This document shows positions 15,898 through 25,149 of a stretch of DNA of 64,000 nt, in pieces (position 1 is the first letter of the stretch; each line of letters begins with the position of its first letter). The notes beneath the pieces are model-generated. The model had not been told where the DNA came from, ran no database searches, and saw only the letters and a list, made by a program, of their open reading frames with translations. The stretch spans positions 1-64,000 of the forward strand of contig JAIEQJ010000005.1 of the NCBI GenBank assembly GCA_019747815.1, read 5' to 3'. The DNA is from Hyphomonadaceae bacterium (GTDB lineage Bacteria; Pseudomonadota; Alphaproteobacteria; Rhizobiales; Hyphomicrobiaceae). The translations under genes were made by a program, and so were the position numbers.

Positions 15898-16249
15898 AGG
15901 CATTCCTCGCTGTTGGTCTACAAGCTCGCCCTGGCTGGAAATGAGCTGATCACCCTGTTCTGCAAGCCGAATTTGGCCCTGCCGGCCGTTGGGCATCTCA
16001 AGCCAATGCACGAGCTCATTTTAAGTTCCATGCGCCCCAACTATGGCGCATTCATCCTTTCACGCGGTCTGACAAGTTCGTGTGGCGCGCAAGTCTCCTG
16101 ACACGAAAGGAGCGCAAGGCACCTGTGCCATGGTCGGCCTTTCCAAGCACACAAACACCACTATCCTTCCGCGATCCGGGTCAGGGCTGATCGGAAAATA
16201 CGGTGTGCGTCGTCGCTCGGATCGGTCTCTTGCCGAAGGAGGGCCTCGC
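15898..16249. other. Divergent control region between egtB and aminotransferase operons
   Basis: This 352-bp intergenic region must hold the promoters of both operons. A hairpin TGCGCC-CCAACTAT-GGCGCA lies at about 16031-16050, a possible operator. The frame upstream of the aminotransferase is open here but shows no conserved protein sequence, so I treat it as non-coding. Confidence 0.4.
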
Positions 16250-17581
16250 TTGACACGCGTGCTGCACCGGTCCATCGCGTACAGCTATCCCGTCGCAGTG
16301 AGCGGCCGTGGCATTCACATCCGCGATGCCAGCGGCAAGGACTACATCGATGCCAGCGGCGGCGCCGCAGTGTCGTGTCTGGGCCACAGTCATCCCGATG
16401 TGCTGGCCGCCATGCATGCACAGCTCGATAGGCTGGCTTACGCGCACACCAGCTTTTTCACGACAGCGGTCGCCGAAGAGCTGGCCGAGGACCTGATCAG
16501 CCATGCCCCGTCCGGCGTCAGCCACGTCTACTTCGTCAGCGGCGGCTCGGAGGCCATCGAGGCCGCCCTCAAGATGGCGCGACAGTATTTCGTTGAGAAG
16601 GGCGAGCCGCTGCGCCGGCACTTCATCGCCAGGCGGCAGAGCTACCACGGCAACACGCTGGGCGCCCTGGCGGTCGGGGGCAATGCCTGGCGTCGCCAAC
16701 AGTTTGCGCCGCTGCTGATCGAGGTGCAGCACGTGTCGCCATGCTTTGAGTATCGCGGGCGGCGGGTCGATGAGACGCCGCTGCAGTATGGCGAGCGGCT
16801 GGCGCGGGAGCTGGAGGATGAGATCGACGCCCTCGGTCCCGAGACGGTGATCGCGTTCGTGGCGGAGACGGTGGGCGGCGCCACAGCGGGTGCCATTGCG
16901 CCGGTCGAGGGTTATTTCAAGCGCATTCGAGAGATTTGTAACCGTCATGGCATCCTGCTCATTCTGGATGAGGTGATGTGCGGCATGGGCCGCACCGGCA
17001 CGCTCCATGCCTGCGAGCAGGAAGGGATTGCGCCGGACCTGATGGCCGTAGCCAAGGGGCTCGGCGGTGGCTTTGCCCCGATCGGGGCCGTGCTCGTTGG
17101 AGCCAAGGTGTTCGAGGCCTTCGCGCGCGGCTCGGGCTTCTTCCAGCACGGCCATACTTATCTGGGTCATCCGTTGGCCTGCGCCGGCGCGCTTGCCGTG
17201 CAGCGCGTCATCCGGCGTGACAACCTGCTGGCCCATGTGCAAGCGCAGGGCGAGGTCCTGATGCGGGGCTTGAACGGGCGCTTCGGCAATCATCATCACG
17301 TGGGCGACGTGCGCGGCCGCGGGCTGTTCCAGGCCATCGAGCTCGTGCGGGAGCGCGGCGGCAAGGAGCCGTTCGATCCCAGGCACAAGCTGCATGCGCG
17401 CATCAAGCAGCAGGCCATGCGGCGCGGGCTGATGGTCTATCCCATGGGCGGTACGCTGGACGGGGTGCGCGGCGATCATGTGCTGCTGGCGCCGCCGTTC
17501 ATCGTCGATGCGCGGGATATCGACACGATCATCGAGCGGCTGGGCGATGCGGTTGATGCGGCGATTGCATCGGTGAGCTGA
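16250..17581 (+). CDS. Class III aminotransferase (PLP-dependent)
   Basis: This protein has 443 residues from a TTG start that follows GAAGGAGG by 7 nt. The open frame extends to 16082, but that part lacks family similarity. Motifs are DASGGAAVSCLGHSHP near the start, the PLP-phosphate loop VSGGSEAIEAALKMAR, the cofactor aspartate in ILDEVMCGMGRTG, and the PLP lysine in AVAKGLGGGFAPIG. Class III members transfer an amino group from omega-amines, GABA-type or 2-amino acids. It lies 38 bp before hyuA in a four-gene operon that also ends with an aminotransferase. The substrate cannot be read from sequence. Confidence 0.88.
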   Translation: MTRVLHRSIAYSYPVAVSGRGIHIRDASGKDYIDASGGAAVSCLGHSHPDVLAAMHAQLDRLAYAHTSFFTTAVAEELAEDLISHAPSGVSHVYFVSGGSEAIEAALKMARQYFVEKGEPLRRHFIARRQSYHGNTLGALAVGGNAWRRQQFAPLLIEVQHVSPCFEYRGRRVDETPLQYGERLARELEDEIDALGPETVIAFVAETVGGATAGAIAPVEGYFKRIREICNRHGILLILDEVMCGMGRTGTLHACEQEGIAPDLMAVAKGLGGGFAPIGAVLVGAKVFEAFARGSGFFQHGHTYLGHPLACAGALAVQRVIRRDNLLAHVQAQGEVLMRGLNGRFGNHHHVGDVRGRGLFQAIELVRERGGKEPFDPRHKLHARIKQQAMRRGLMVYPMGGTLDGVRGDHVLLAPPFIVDARDIDTIIERLGDAVDAAIASVS

Positions 17582-17619
17582 GCGGACGCGCATGGTGCCA
17601 CGGCAGGAGGTCGAGCGGC

Positions 17620-19716
17620 ATGGCCTGGCGGATCGGTGTCGATATCGGCGGCACATTCACGGACGTGGCGCTGATCGACGATGTGAGCGGCGATATTGGC
17701 GTCGCCAAGGTGCCGACCACGCCGCGCAATCTGGCTGAAGGCGTGCTCTCCGCGCTCGATATGGCCATGCGGCGCCACGGCATCGCCGCTGCCGACGTCG
17801 GGCTGCTGTCGCATGCGACCACTGTCGTCACCAATGCGATCCTGGAGGAGAAGGGTGCGCGCGCAGCCCTGATCACCACGCGCGGCTTTCGCGATGTGCT
17901 GGAGCTGCGGCGGTCGGCGCGCGCCGACCTCTACGACTTGTTCCAGGATGCGCCGGCCACGCTGATTCCGAGGCGGCGCCGGTTCGAGATCACGGAGCGC
18001 ATTGGTGCGGACGGCACGATCGTCACTCCGCTGGCGGACAGCGAGATCGATGGGCTGCTCGCAGAGCTGAAGGCCGCACGCGTGCAAGCCGTCGCCGTCT
18101 CGCTCCTGTTCAGCTTCCTTAATCCGCGGCACGAGCAGCGGTTGGGCGCGCGACTGCGGGCGGCGCTGCCGGGGGTTCCGGTCTACCTGTCGTCGGAGGT
18201 CCTGCCCGAGATCAAGGAGTTCGAGCGCACCAGCACCACGGCCGTCTGCGCATACGTGGGGCCGACGCTGGCGTCCTATCTGGAGCGGCTGCAAGGTGCG
18301 ATGCGCGCCAAGGAGCTGCCCTCGCTCTACGTGATGGCCTCGAACGGCGGCATTCTCGAAGCTACCGAGGCGGTGGCGATGCCGGCAATGGTCGTGGAGT
18401 CCGGTCCTGCCGCGGGCGTCGTCGCGGCCGCACTCGTGGCCAGGCAGATCGGATGCCCCTATCTGCTCTCCTTCGACATGGGGGGCACGACAGCCAAAGC
18501 GAGCCTGATCCGCGACGGCCAGTACGAGACCACTCCGGACTACGAGGTGGGCGGCGGCGCCAGCGGCAACAGGTGGATGCACGGCACGGGCCATCCGATC
18601 CGGGTGCCGGTCATCGATCTGGCCGAGGTGTCGGCCGGTGGCGGCTCGATTGCGTGGGTCGACCGCGCCGGGGCCCTGCGCGTCGGGCCTAAAAGTGCCG
18701 GCGCCGACCCCGGCCCTGTGTGCTATGGCCGCGGCGGCACCGAGCCGACCGTCACCGACTGCAATCTGGTGCTGGGCTACCTCGACAAGGGCTCGCTGCT
18801 GGCCGGCGATCTGCCGATTGACCATGCGGCTGCCATGGGCGCGATCACCCAGCGGCTGGCCGAGCCGCTGCGCATCGATGCACGCGCCGCCGCCGCGGCC
18901 GTGATCGACGTGGTCAATCATGCCATGGCCGAGGCGCTGAAGATTGTGTCGGTGCAGCGGGGCCATGATCCGCGCGATTTCACGCTTGCGGCGTTCGGCG
19001 GCGCGGGGCCGCTGCACGCAGCCGCGCTCGCGAGCGAGCTTGGCATCGCTCGGGTCCTCTGCCCGCCGATCCCGGGCGCGTTCTCTGCGCTCGGGCTTGT
19101 CAGCACCGATCTCAAACGGGACTACGTGCGCACGGTCTACACAAACACCGCCGTGGCCGACCCGGCAGCGTTGGAGGCGGCATTCGCCGGGCTGGAGCGC
19201 GAGGGGGCGACGATGCTCGACCGGGCCGGCGTCAGGGCCGAGCGCCGGCGCTTCGAGCGCACGGTCGATGCCCGCTACGAGCGCCAATCCTATGAGCTGC
19301 CCATTCCTGTCCCGCCGCACGTGCTCGATCAGGCGGCGCTGGGCGAGATGGCCCAGTCCTTTCATGATCGCCACCGGCAAACCTACGGCCATGACAACCG
19401 CAGCGAGCCGGTGCAACTCGTCAGCATTCGTGTCACGGCCATAGGCGTGATCCCGCCGCTGCCGATCAGGCAACGTACGATGGTGCAGGAGGCCGTTCAT
19501 GCCGTCCCGACAAGACGGCAGGCTTGGTTCCGCGGAACCGGGGAGTGCACCGCCGCAATCTATCACCGCAGTCGCTTGGCCGCCGGCCAGATGATGGAGG
19601 GCCCTGCCGTCATCGAGTCACTCGAGTCGACCATCCTTGTCCCTCCGGCTTGGCTCGCTAAGATGACCGGCGACGGCTTCGTGGTGCTGACGCGCTTCGA
19701 TCGGGGGAATGGCTAA
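17620..19716 (+). CDS. Hydantoinase/oxoprolinase subunit A (HyuA-like)
   Basis: This protein has 698 residues, full length. It starts MAWRIGVDIGGTFTDVALID, the actin-like ATP-binding motif. The middle has MVVESGPAAGVVAAALVARQ and SFDMGGTTAKASLI. The C-terminal part has AFGGAGPLHAAALASELGI. Family members form an ATP-dependent complex with HyuB that opens cyclic amides such as N-methylhydantoin, hydantoins or 5-oxoproline; acetone-carboxylase-type relatives are an alternative. Its stop overlaps the hyuB start (TAATG), so the two subunits are made in a fixed ratio. The operon contains two aminotransferases, which points to an N-containing carbon source. Confidence 0.9.
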   Translation: MAWRIGVDIGGTFTDVALIDDVSGDIGVAKVPTTPRNLAEGVLSALDMAMRRHGIAAADVGLLSHATTVVTNAILEEKGARAALITTRGFRDVLELRRSARADLYDLFQDAPATLIPRRRRFEITERIGADGTIVTPLADSEIDGLLAELKAARVQAVAVSLLFSFLNPRHEQRLGARLRAALPGVPVYLSSEVLPEIKEFERTSTTAVCAYVGPTLASYLERLQGAMRAKELPSLYVMASNGGILEATEAVAMPAMVVESGPAAGVVAAALVARQIGCPYLLSFDMGGTTAKASLIRDGQYETTPDYEVGGGASGNRWMHGTGHPIRVPVIDLAEVSAGGGSIAWVDRAGALRVGPKSAGADPGPVCYGRGGTEPTVTDCNLVLGYLDKGSLLAGDLPIDHAAAMGAITQRLAEPLRIDARAAAAAVIDVVNHAMAEALKIVSVQRGHDPRDFTLAAFGGAGPLHAAALASELGIARVLCPPIPGAFSALGLVSTDLKRDYVRTVYTNTAVADPAALEAAFAGLEREGATMLDRAGVRAERRRFERTVDARYERQSYELPIPVPPHVLDQAALGEMAQSFHDRHRQTYGHDNRSEPVQLVSIRVTAIGVIPPLPIRQRTMVQEAVHAVPTRRQAWFRGTGECTAAIYHRSRLAAGQMMEGPAVIESLESTILVPPAWLAKMTGDGFVVLTRFDRGNG

Positions 19717-21461
19717 TGCAGGACGCGCCGCTGCATGCCGATCCCGCCACCTTCGAGATCGTCAAGAACAGCCTCTACAAGATCGCCGAGGAGATGCGCG
19801 TCGTCCTCGCCAAGACGGCCTACTCGCCATTGCTGAAATCGGCCGGCGACTTTTCCTGCGGTGTGTTTGACGCCCGCGGCGAGATGGTGGCGCAGGGGCC
19901 GGATCTGCCGATCCATCTGGGTTCCATGCCGGACGCGGTGCGTGCGGTGGTTGCGGCCTTCGGCAGCGACGTGCACGACGGCGATGTGTTCATCCACAAC
20001 GACCCCTATTTCGGGGGCAGCCATCTGCCTGACGTCAATGTGGTGCGACCTTCGTTCTCGCATGGCCGGCTGCTGGGCTATGCCTGCCTGCGCGCGCACT
20101 GGCCCGACATCGGTTCGGCCACGCCGGGGAGCTATGGCGCGGTCACGGAAATCTTCGGCGAGGGCCTGCGCCTGCCGCCGCTGCGCCTTATCAGCCGGGG
20201 CACGCTCAACGTCGACCTGGAGAAGGTCATCTTCGCCAACGTGCGCACGCCAGATGAGCGCAAGGGCGACCTCGGCGCCCAACTCGCCGCCACGTTGCGG
20301 GCAACGGAGAGATTGAAAGCGCTCGCCGAGCGCTATGGCGCAGAGCAGCTGATCGGCACGATGGCGGAGGTGATGAATTATTCCGAGCGGCTGATGCGGG
20401 CGATGCTCGCAGAGCTGCCGGACGGTGAGGGATATTTCGAGGACTTCTGCGACGGCGATGGCATCGCCGATACGCCGGACGGCGAGGATGCACCGTTTTG
20501 GATCCGCATGCTTGTGACCAAGACCGGCGACCGGGTGGTGGTCGACTTCGCCGGCAGCGATCCACAGGTCAAGGGACCGATCAATGCACCGCTGTCGGTC
20601 AGCGCCTCGGGCGTCTATTGCGGCCTCAAGACAGCCGTCGATCCCAACAGTTTCATTCCGCCCAACTCCGGGTGCTGGCGGGCCATCGAGGTGAAGGCCC
20701 CCAAGGGCACGGTGGTGAATGCAGAGTTCCCGGCCCCGGTCGTCTACGCCAACCACGAGATCTCCCATCGCCTCGCCGACATGGTGATGGGCGCATTGGC
20801 GAGCTTCTGGCCCAATCAAGTCATGGCCTGCAGCCAGGGCACCTCGGCCATCCTGACGCTGGGCGGGCTCGATCCTCGCTCCGGCCGGCGCTACGTCTCC
20901 TATGAGACGATCAAGGGCGGGTTCGGTGCCAGGCCGACCAAGGATGGCATCAATGTCGTCGCCAGCGGCATCTCCAACACCATGAATACGCCGATCGAGG
21001 TGCTGGAGATGGCGTTTCCGGTGCGGATAGAACGCTACGAGATCAATCCGGACTCCGGTGGCGCGGGGCAGTATCGCGGGGGCTGCGGCGCGCGGCGCGT
21101 GTGGCGCATGCTGGATGGCGCGAATGCCACCGGCGCGCTGTGCATGGAGCGCATGACCTCGCCACCATTCGGCCTGCTCGGAGGCAAAGCCGGGGCTGCC
21201 GCGGTCGTAACCTTGACCACGCCCGGCGGGGTGACGCGCCGTCTGCCGAGCAAGGGCGCATTCAGCGCGCCTGCCGGCTCGGTTGTCGACATGGTCGTGC
21301 CCGGTTCCGGCGGTTTCGGGCCGGTGGACAAGCGCGAGCCCTCGCTGATCGGCCGCGACCTGCTCGAAGGCTACGTCAGCCAGCGCGCGGCGCGCGAGAG
21401 CTATGGCATTGCCGATCCAGGGGTCCTAAAGGCGGCGGCCGCAGCAGAGGATAAAGCATGA
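19716..21461 (+). CDS. Hydantoinase/oxoprolinase subunit B (HyuB-like)
   Basis: This protein has 581 residues. The N-terminus ADPATFEIVKNSLYKIAEEM and the block HNDPYFGGSHLPDVNVVRP are hallmarks of the HyuB family, as are HWPDIGSATPGSYG and the C-terminal NPDSGGAGQYRGGCG. It works with the upstream HyuA-like subunit in ATP-driven hydrolysis of a cyclic amide. Its ATG overlaps the hyuA stop, and its stop overlaps the next aminotransferase (ATGA). The exact substrate is unknown. Confidence 0.9.
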   Translation: MQDAPLHADPATFEIVKNSLYKIAEEMRVVLAKTAYSPLLKSAGDFSCGVFDARGEMVAQGPDLPIHLGSMPDAVRAVVAAFGSDVHDGDVFIHNDPYFGGSHLPDVNVVRPSFSHGRLLGYACLRAHWPDIGSATPGSYGAVTEIFGEGLRLPPLRLISRGTLNVDLEKVIFANVRTPDERKGDLGAQLAATLRATERLKALAERYGAEQLIGTMAEVMNYSERLMRAMLAELPDGEGYFEDFCDGDGIADTPDGEDAPFWIRMLVTKTGDRVVVDFAGSDPQVKGPINAPLSVSASGVYCGLKTAVDPNSFIPPNSGCWRAIEVKAPKGTVVNAEFPAPVVYANHEISHRLADMVMGALASFWPNQVMACSQGTSAILTLGGLDPRSGRRYVSYETIKGGFGARPTKDGINVVASGISNTMNTPIEVLEMAFPVRIERYEINPDSGGAGQYRGGCGARRVWRMLDGANATGALCMERMTSPPFGLLGGKAGAAAVVTLTTPGGVTRRLPSKGAFSAPAGSVVDMVVPGSGGFGPVDKREPSLIGRDLLEGYVSQRAARESYGIADPGVLKAAAAAEDKA

Positions 21462-22840
21462 CCTACATCCCCAATTCCATCGAGGCACGCGACATCGCAA
21501 GCCTCGTGCACATGCAGACCAATCTGCGCAAGCACCAGACGGAGGGCCCGCTGGTCATCACGCGCGGCGAGGGCTGTCGCATCTTCGACAATGCGGGGCG
21601 CGACTACATCGAGGCGGTGGCGGGCCTATGGTGCGCAGCGCTGGGGTTCGGGTCGGAGCGGCTGGCAAAGATTGCCTACGAGCAGATGCGCTCGCTCGGC
21701 TACTATCATCTCTACCGGCATCGCTCGAACGAGCCGGTAATCGAGCTGGCCGAGAAGCTCATCGAGATCGCGCCGGTGCCGATGGCGCGTGCGATCTTCC
21801 AATGCTCGGGCTCGGAGGCCAATGACACTGCCATCAAGCTGGCTTGGTACTATTGGCACGCCCAGGGCCAGTCGCAGCGCACCAAGGTCATCGCGCGGCA
21901 CATGGCCTATCACGGCAACACGTGCGCGGCCGTGAGCCTGTCCGGCAAGCCCGATATGCATGCGGGTTTCGGCTTGCCGTTCGCCAACTTCAAGCACACC
22001 GAGTTCCCGCATTACTATCGCCGCCACGAGCCGGGCGAGAGCGAGGAGGAGTTCTCCACCCGCATGGCCGAGGCGCTCGATAGCTTGATCCAGGCCGAAG
22101 GGCCCGAAACCATCGCCGCGTTCTTCGCCGAGCCGGTGATGGGGGCGGGCGGCGCGATCACGCCGCCCGCGGGCTACTTCGCCAAAGTGCAGGCGGTGTT
22201 GAAGAAATATGACATCTTGTTCGTTGCCGACGAGGTGATCTGCGGCTTTGCCCGCACCGGCGAGATATGGGGTTGCCAGACCTATGGCATCGAGCCCGAC
22301 ATGATCAGCTCGGCCAAGGCGCTGTCCGCCGCCATGCAGCCGATATCGGCCGTGCTCATCAACGAGCGTGTGCACAAGGCCATGTTGGAGCAGTCCGACA
22401 GATTCGGGAATTTCGCGCATGGCTACACCTATGCCGGCCATCCGGTGGCGGCAGCGGTGGCTCTGGAGGTGCAGAAGATCTACGCCGAGATCGACATCGT
22501 CGCCCGGGCCAAGCGTCTGGGTCCGGTGCTGCAATCGGCGCTCGGCAGGTTCAGGGATCACCCCATCGTCGGCGACGTGCGGGGCACGGGGCTGATCCTC
22601 GGCATGGAGCTGATGCGCGACAAGGCAAAGCGCCTTCCCTTCGACCCGGCGCTCGGCGTCGGCACACGCGCCGGCGCGGCAGCGCAGCGCCACGGCTTGA
22701 TCCTGCGTGTGGTCGGTGACCGTCTCGTGTTCGCACCGCCGCTCATCATCGAGGCGCAAGAGATCGAAGAGATCGCCGACCGGCTGGGCCGCGCGCTGGA
22801 CGATGTTGCGGGGGAGCTCGAGCGTGAAGGCCGCCGCTGA
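21458..22840 (+). CDS. Class III aminotransferase, omega-amine:pyruvate type
   Basis: This protein has 460 residues. The motifs are VAGLWCAALGFGSERLA near the start, FQCSGSEANDTAIKLAWYYW (PLP loop), FVADEVICGFARTGEIWGC (cofactor Asp) and SSAKALSAAMQPISAVLI (PLP Lys). It is closest by pattern to omega-aminotransferases acting on beta-alanine, taurine, putrescine or similar amines. It overlaps hyuB by 4 bp (ATGA). It differs clearly from the aminotransferase at the front of the operon, so the pathway probably needs two separate transaminations or one enzyme for an alternative amine. Confidence 0.88.
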   Translation: MTYIPNSIEARDIASLVHMQTNLRKHQTEGPLVITRGEGCRIFDNAGRDYIEAVAGLWCAALGFGSERLAKIAYEQMRSLGYYHLYRHRSNEPVIELAEKLIEIAPVPMARAIFQCSGSEANDTAIKLAWYYWHAQGQSQRTKVIARHMAYHGNTCAAVSLSGKPDMHAGFGLPFANFKHTEFPHYYRRHEPGESEEEFSTRMAEALDSLIQAEGPETIAAFFAEPVMGAGGAITPPAGYFAKVQAVLKKYDILFVADEVICGFARTGEIWGCQTYGIEPDMISSAKALSAAMQPISAVLINERVHKAMLEQSDRFGNFAHGYTYAGHPVAAAVALEVQKIYAEIDIVARAKRLGPVLQSALGRFRDHPIVGDVRGTGLILGMELMRDKAKRLPFDPALGVGTRAGAAAQRHGLILRVVGDRLVFAPPLIIEAQEIEEIADRLGRALDDVAGELEREGRR

Positions 22841-22848
22841 TTCCACCA

Positions 22849-23580
22849 TCACTTGCAGCGCGAAAGAGGGCCCCGGTCGAAGTGGAAATGGTCGTGGTGG
22901 GCGGCGTTGTAGTCCGGTCCCAGCGCCACGCGGAAATAGGGACATGCGCGGCGATGCACGGCGCGCAGAAAGCGACCCTCGGGGGTGTCGTCACGCCACT
23001 GGCTGCGCACGCTGATCGCTCGGCCATCGGCAAGGGTGAAGCCGCCGATATCTGCCGCATTGGCGGTGGCATGTTGACTGCGCACATTGCGCCAAACCGC
23101 GTTGCCGATGATGTTGCGGCACGAATAGCTGCCGTAGCTCTGGATGGACCGGATCGGCTGGCCCAGCATGGACTTGGCTAAGGGCTGCACCTCGTGCTGG
23201 AGCCACAACGCCAGGGCGACGGCCGTCTCGCAGGTGAGTTTGTCAAAGCCGGCGCGCACTCCTCCGGCAGACACGAGGCGCACGCCATTGTGCCAGCCGC
23301 AGCCGTTCTTGATGGGGCTGTCGGCAATGGGTTGAGCCTCGATATGTGGCGGTTTGAGCGTGCGGGCGCAGATTTCCGGATGGTTCTTGATGCTGGCCAG
23401 ACGCCAGTCGACCAGCCAGGGGTTGGGCTGCGCCAGATCGATGAGTGGCAAGGGATTGAAGGCAGGCGCCACCAAGCCCTGGCGGAGCAGAATAGAGGTG
23501 CCCGAAGCGATCAGGACAAACAGTAAGGCACGCGGCCAGCCGGCACGCCTGCGCAACGGATCGATCTTCCCCCTCGCCAT
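22849..23580 (-). CDS. Extensin-like C-terminal domain protein
   Basis: This protein has 243 residues with an N-terminal membrane anchor or uncleaved signal (residues about 15-32, PRALLFVLIASGTSILLRQG). The remainder matches the bacterial extensin-like family: PVIAD-like segment IADSPIKNGCGWHNGVRL, the pair of Cys in TCETAVAL and YSCRNI, and the C-terminal HHDHFHFD with metal-ligand character as in D-Ala-D-Ala peptidase-like folds. It is probably periplasmic and cell-wall related, although the activity of the family is not firmly established. It converges on the aminotransferase gene (8 bp apart). Confidence 0.82.
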   Translation of the reverse strand: MARGKIDPLRRRAGWPRALLFVLIASGTSILLRQGLVAPAFNPLPLIDLAQPNPWLVDWRLASIKNHPEICARTLKPPHIEAQPIADSPIKNGCGWHNGVRLVSAGGVRAGFDKLTCETAVALALWLQHEVQPLAKSMLGQPIRSIQSYGSYSCRNIIGNAVWRNVRSQHATANAADIGGFTLADGRAISVRSQWRDDTPEGRFLRAVHRRACPYFRVALGPDYNAAHHDHFHFDRGPLSRCK

Positions 23581-24029
23581 GCGGGCTCTCTATAAAGCCC
23601 GTGACGGACGCGGCCAAGCTTGAATGGGGCAGCCGTAGCCGGTGAGCATCTACGGGTCGAAAAATGCGGGCGGAGCTTCGCGTGCGAAACTCCGCCCGCC
23701 CGTGTCTCCCCCACCCCGCACCCCGACATTGGGCATCTCCCTTATTCTGAGGACGCCCGGCGTAGGCCGTGTTCAGTATTACGGACGAATGTCCGTGATA
23801 CTCGGTCAGGGCGGCGAGGACGACTGCAACAGCCCTGTGTCCTCGCCGCACTCTCCCCGTCTATTCAAGCATCGACTGCAGTACCTGTCTTTCTTTGATA
23901 CAGCGTCTGGATTATGGACCCTTCCTTGCAATGGCGATGCCAGCGTTGGTCGAGCGAGGCGAACGGGTGGCGCGGGCTCACGTCCTGCGGCGGTCCAAAT
24001 GCCGAGCCCATACGGATTTTTTTCGGGCT
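23581..24029. other. Non-coding region with three strong hairpins
   Basis: Hairpin 1 is GCGGGCGGAG / CTCCGCCCGC with inner TTCGC / GCGAA (23666-23699). Hairpin 2 is AGTAT-T-ACGGAC / GTCCGT-G-ATACT (23775-23802). Hairpin 3 is GCGGCGAGGAC / GTCCTCGCCGC with a 17-nt loop (23811-23849). None has a T-tract. No ORF is convincing here. The stretch lies between divergent genes, so terminators are not expected; a structured RNA or repeat element is possible. Confidence 0.5.
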
Positions 24030-24061
24030 CTGGCTGACGCGGGCCAGCCATCCCATATAAT
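24030..24061 (+). promoter_or_regulatory. Heat-shock-like (RpoH) promoter of htpX
   Basis: CTGG at 24030 and CCCATATAAT at 24052 are separated by 18 nt, close to the alphaproteobacterial RpoH pattern CTTG-N17/18-CYTATNT. A very similar arrangement precedes the HtrA-like protease gene at 58876. Downstream, GCCTGCC-N9-GGCAGGC (about 24066-24088) forms a 5' UTR hairpin. Confidence 0.45.
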
Positions 24062-24121
24062 GGGGGCCTGCCGAGCGCCATGGCAGGCGAGACGGGAACC
24101 TTTACGTCCAGGAACTGATCG

Positions 24122-25090
24122 ATGCCGATGAACTATGCCAAGACCGGGCTTTTGCTGGCCGCATTGACGGGCATTCTCGTGGCCATGGGCGCCGTTGCCG
24201 GTGGCGCAACCGGCATGGTCATTGCGTTCGTGGTTGCGCTCGGAATGAACCTGTTCAGCCTGTGGCAGTCCGACAAGCTCGTGCTGCGCATGTACGGCGC
24301 CGAGGAGGTGACGGAGCAATCGGGCGGGCAATACTACGCCATCGTGCGCGACCTTGCCGCCCGGGCACAACTGCCGATGCCGCGCGTCTACATCATGAAT
24401 AACCCCCAGCCCAATGCGTTCGCCACCGGGCGCAATCCGCAGAATGCGGCCGTGTCTGCATCCACGGGCCTGCTTGAGATGCTGTCGCCGGAAGAGGTGG
24501 CGGGCGTCATGGCGCACGAGCTCGCACACGTGAAGAACTATGACACGCTGACCATGGCGGTTGCCGCCACCATCGGCGGCGCGGTGTCGATGCTGGCGCA
24601 GTATCTGCAATTCGGCGCCCTGTTCGGCGGTCATCGCGAGAACAATAGCGGCGTCGGCTGGATCGGCACGCTGGTGGCCATGATCGTCGCGCCGATGGCG
24701 GCAATGATGGTGCAGATGGCGGTCAGCCGCTCGCGCGAATATCAAGCGGACCGGCTCGGTGGCATGATCTGCGGCAATCCGCTCTGGCTGGCCTCCGCGT
24801 TGCGCAAGATCGAGCAGTATGCGCGGGGCATCCGCAACGAGCCGGCCGAGGCGGCGCCCGCTACCGCGCATCTGTTCATCATCAATCCGCTCACCGGCGA
24901 GGGCATGGACAACCTGTTCTCAACCCACCCCAATACGCAAAATCGCATTGCAGCCCTTGAGCGGCTGGCGGCCGAGCTCGGTCCTGGAGCCTCGCGGCTG
25001 CCGCAGCAGGCAAGCACCTATCGTGCAACCCAATCGGGCCCGTGGGGCAATGCCGGTGCGGCTGATCGGCCGCGCGGACCGTGGGGTTAG
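24122..25090 (+). CDS. htpX: Membrane zinc protease HtpX
   Basis: This protein has 322 residues. There are two N-terminal helices (residues 7-27 and 29-48), then the M48 peptidase domain with HELAH (His132, Glu133, His136), two more hydrophobic stretches around residues 148-165 and 185-205, and the third zinc ligand in [11 protein letters not shown]. HtpX degrades misfolded inner-membrane proteins and is a classic heat-shock gene, in line with the RpoH-like promoter upstream. The C-terminal tail beyond residue 290 is Gln/Gly-rich and not conserved. It is followed by rsmB, heparinase and purH, an arrangement I associate with Rhizobiales. Confidence 0.95.
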   Translation: MPMNYAKTGLLLAALTGILVAMGAVAGGATGMVIAFVVALGMNLFSLWQSDKLVLRMYGAEEVTEQSGGQYYAIVRDLAARAQLPMPRVYIMNNPQPNAFATGRNPQNAAVSASTGLLEMLSPEEVAGVMAHELAHVKNYDTLTMAVAATIGGAVSMLAQYLQFGALFGGHRENNSGVGWIGTLVAMIVAPMAAMMVQMAVSRSREYQADRLGGMICGNPLWLASALRKIEQYARGIRNEPAEAAPATAHLFIINPLTGEGMDNLFSTHPNTQNRIAALERLAAELGPGASRLPQQASTYRATQSGPWGNAGAADRPRGPWG

Positions 25091-25149
25091 CGCGAAGCCA
25101 TCGAGCGCCGGATCGCTCCGCTCAGAGAAGGCGGCGGAGTGACCGCAGC

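Noticed and set aside
17476-19566. Long open frame of about 700 codons antisense to hyuA
   Set aside because: Its composition is that of a GC-rich shadow frame (His/Arg/Gly-rich, no motif). HyuA on the plus strand has clear family motifs throughout.
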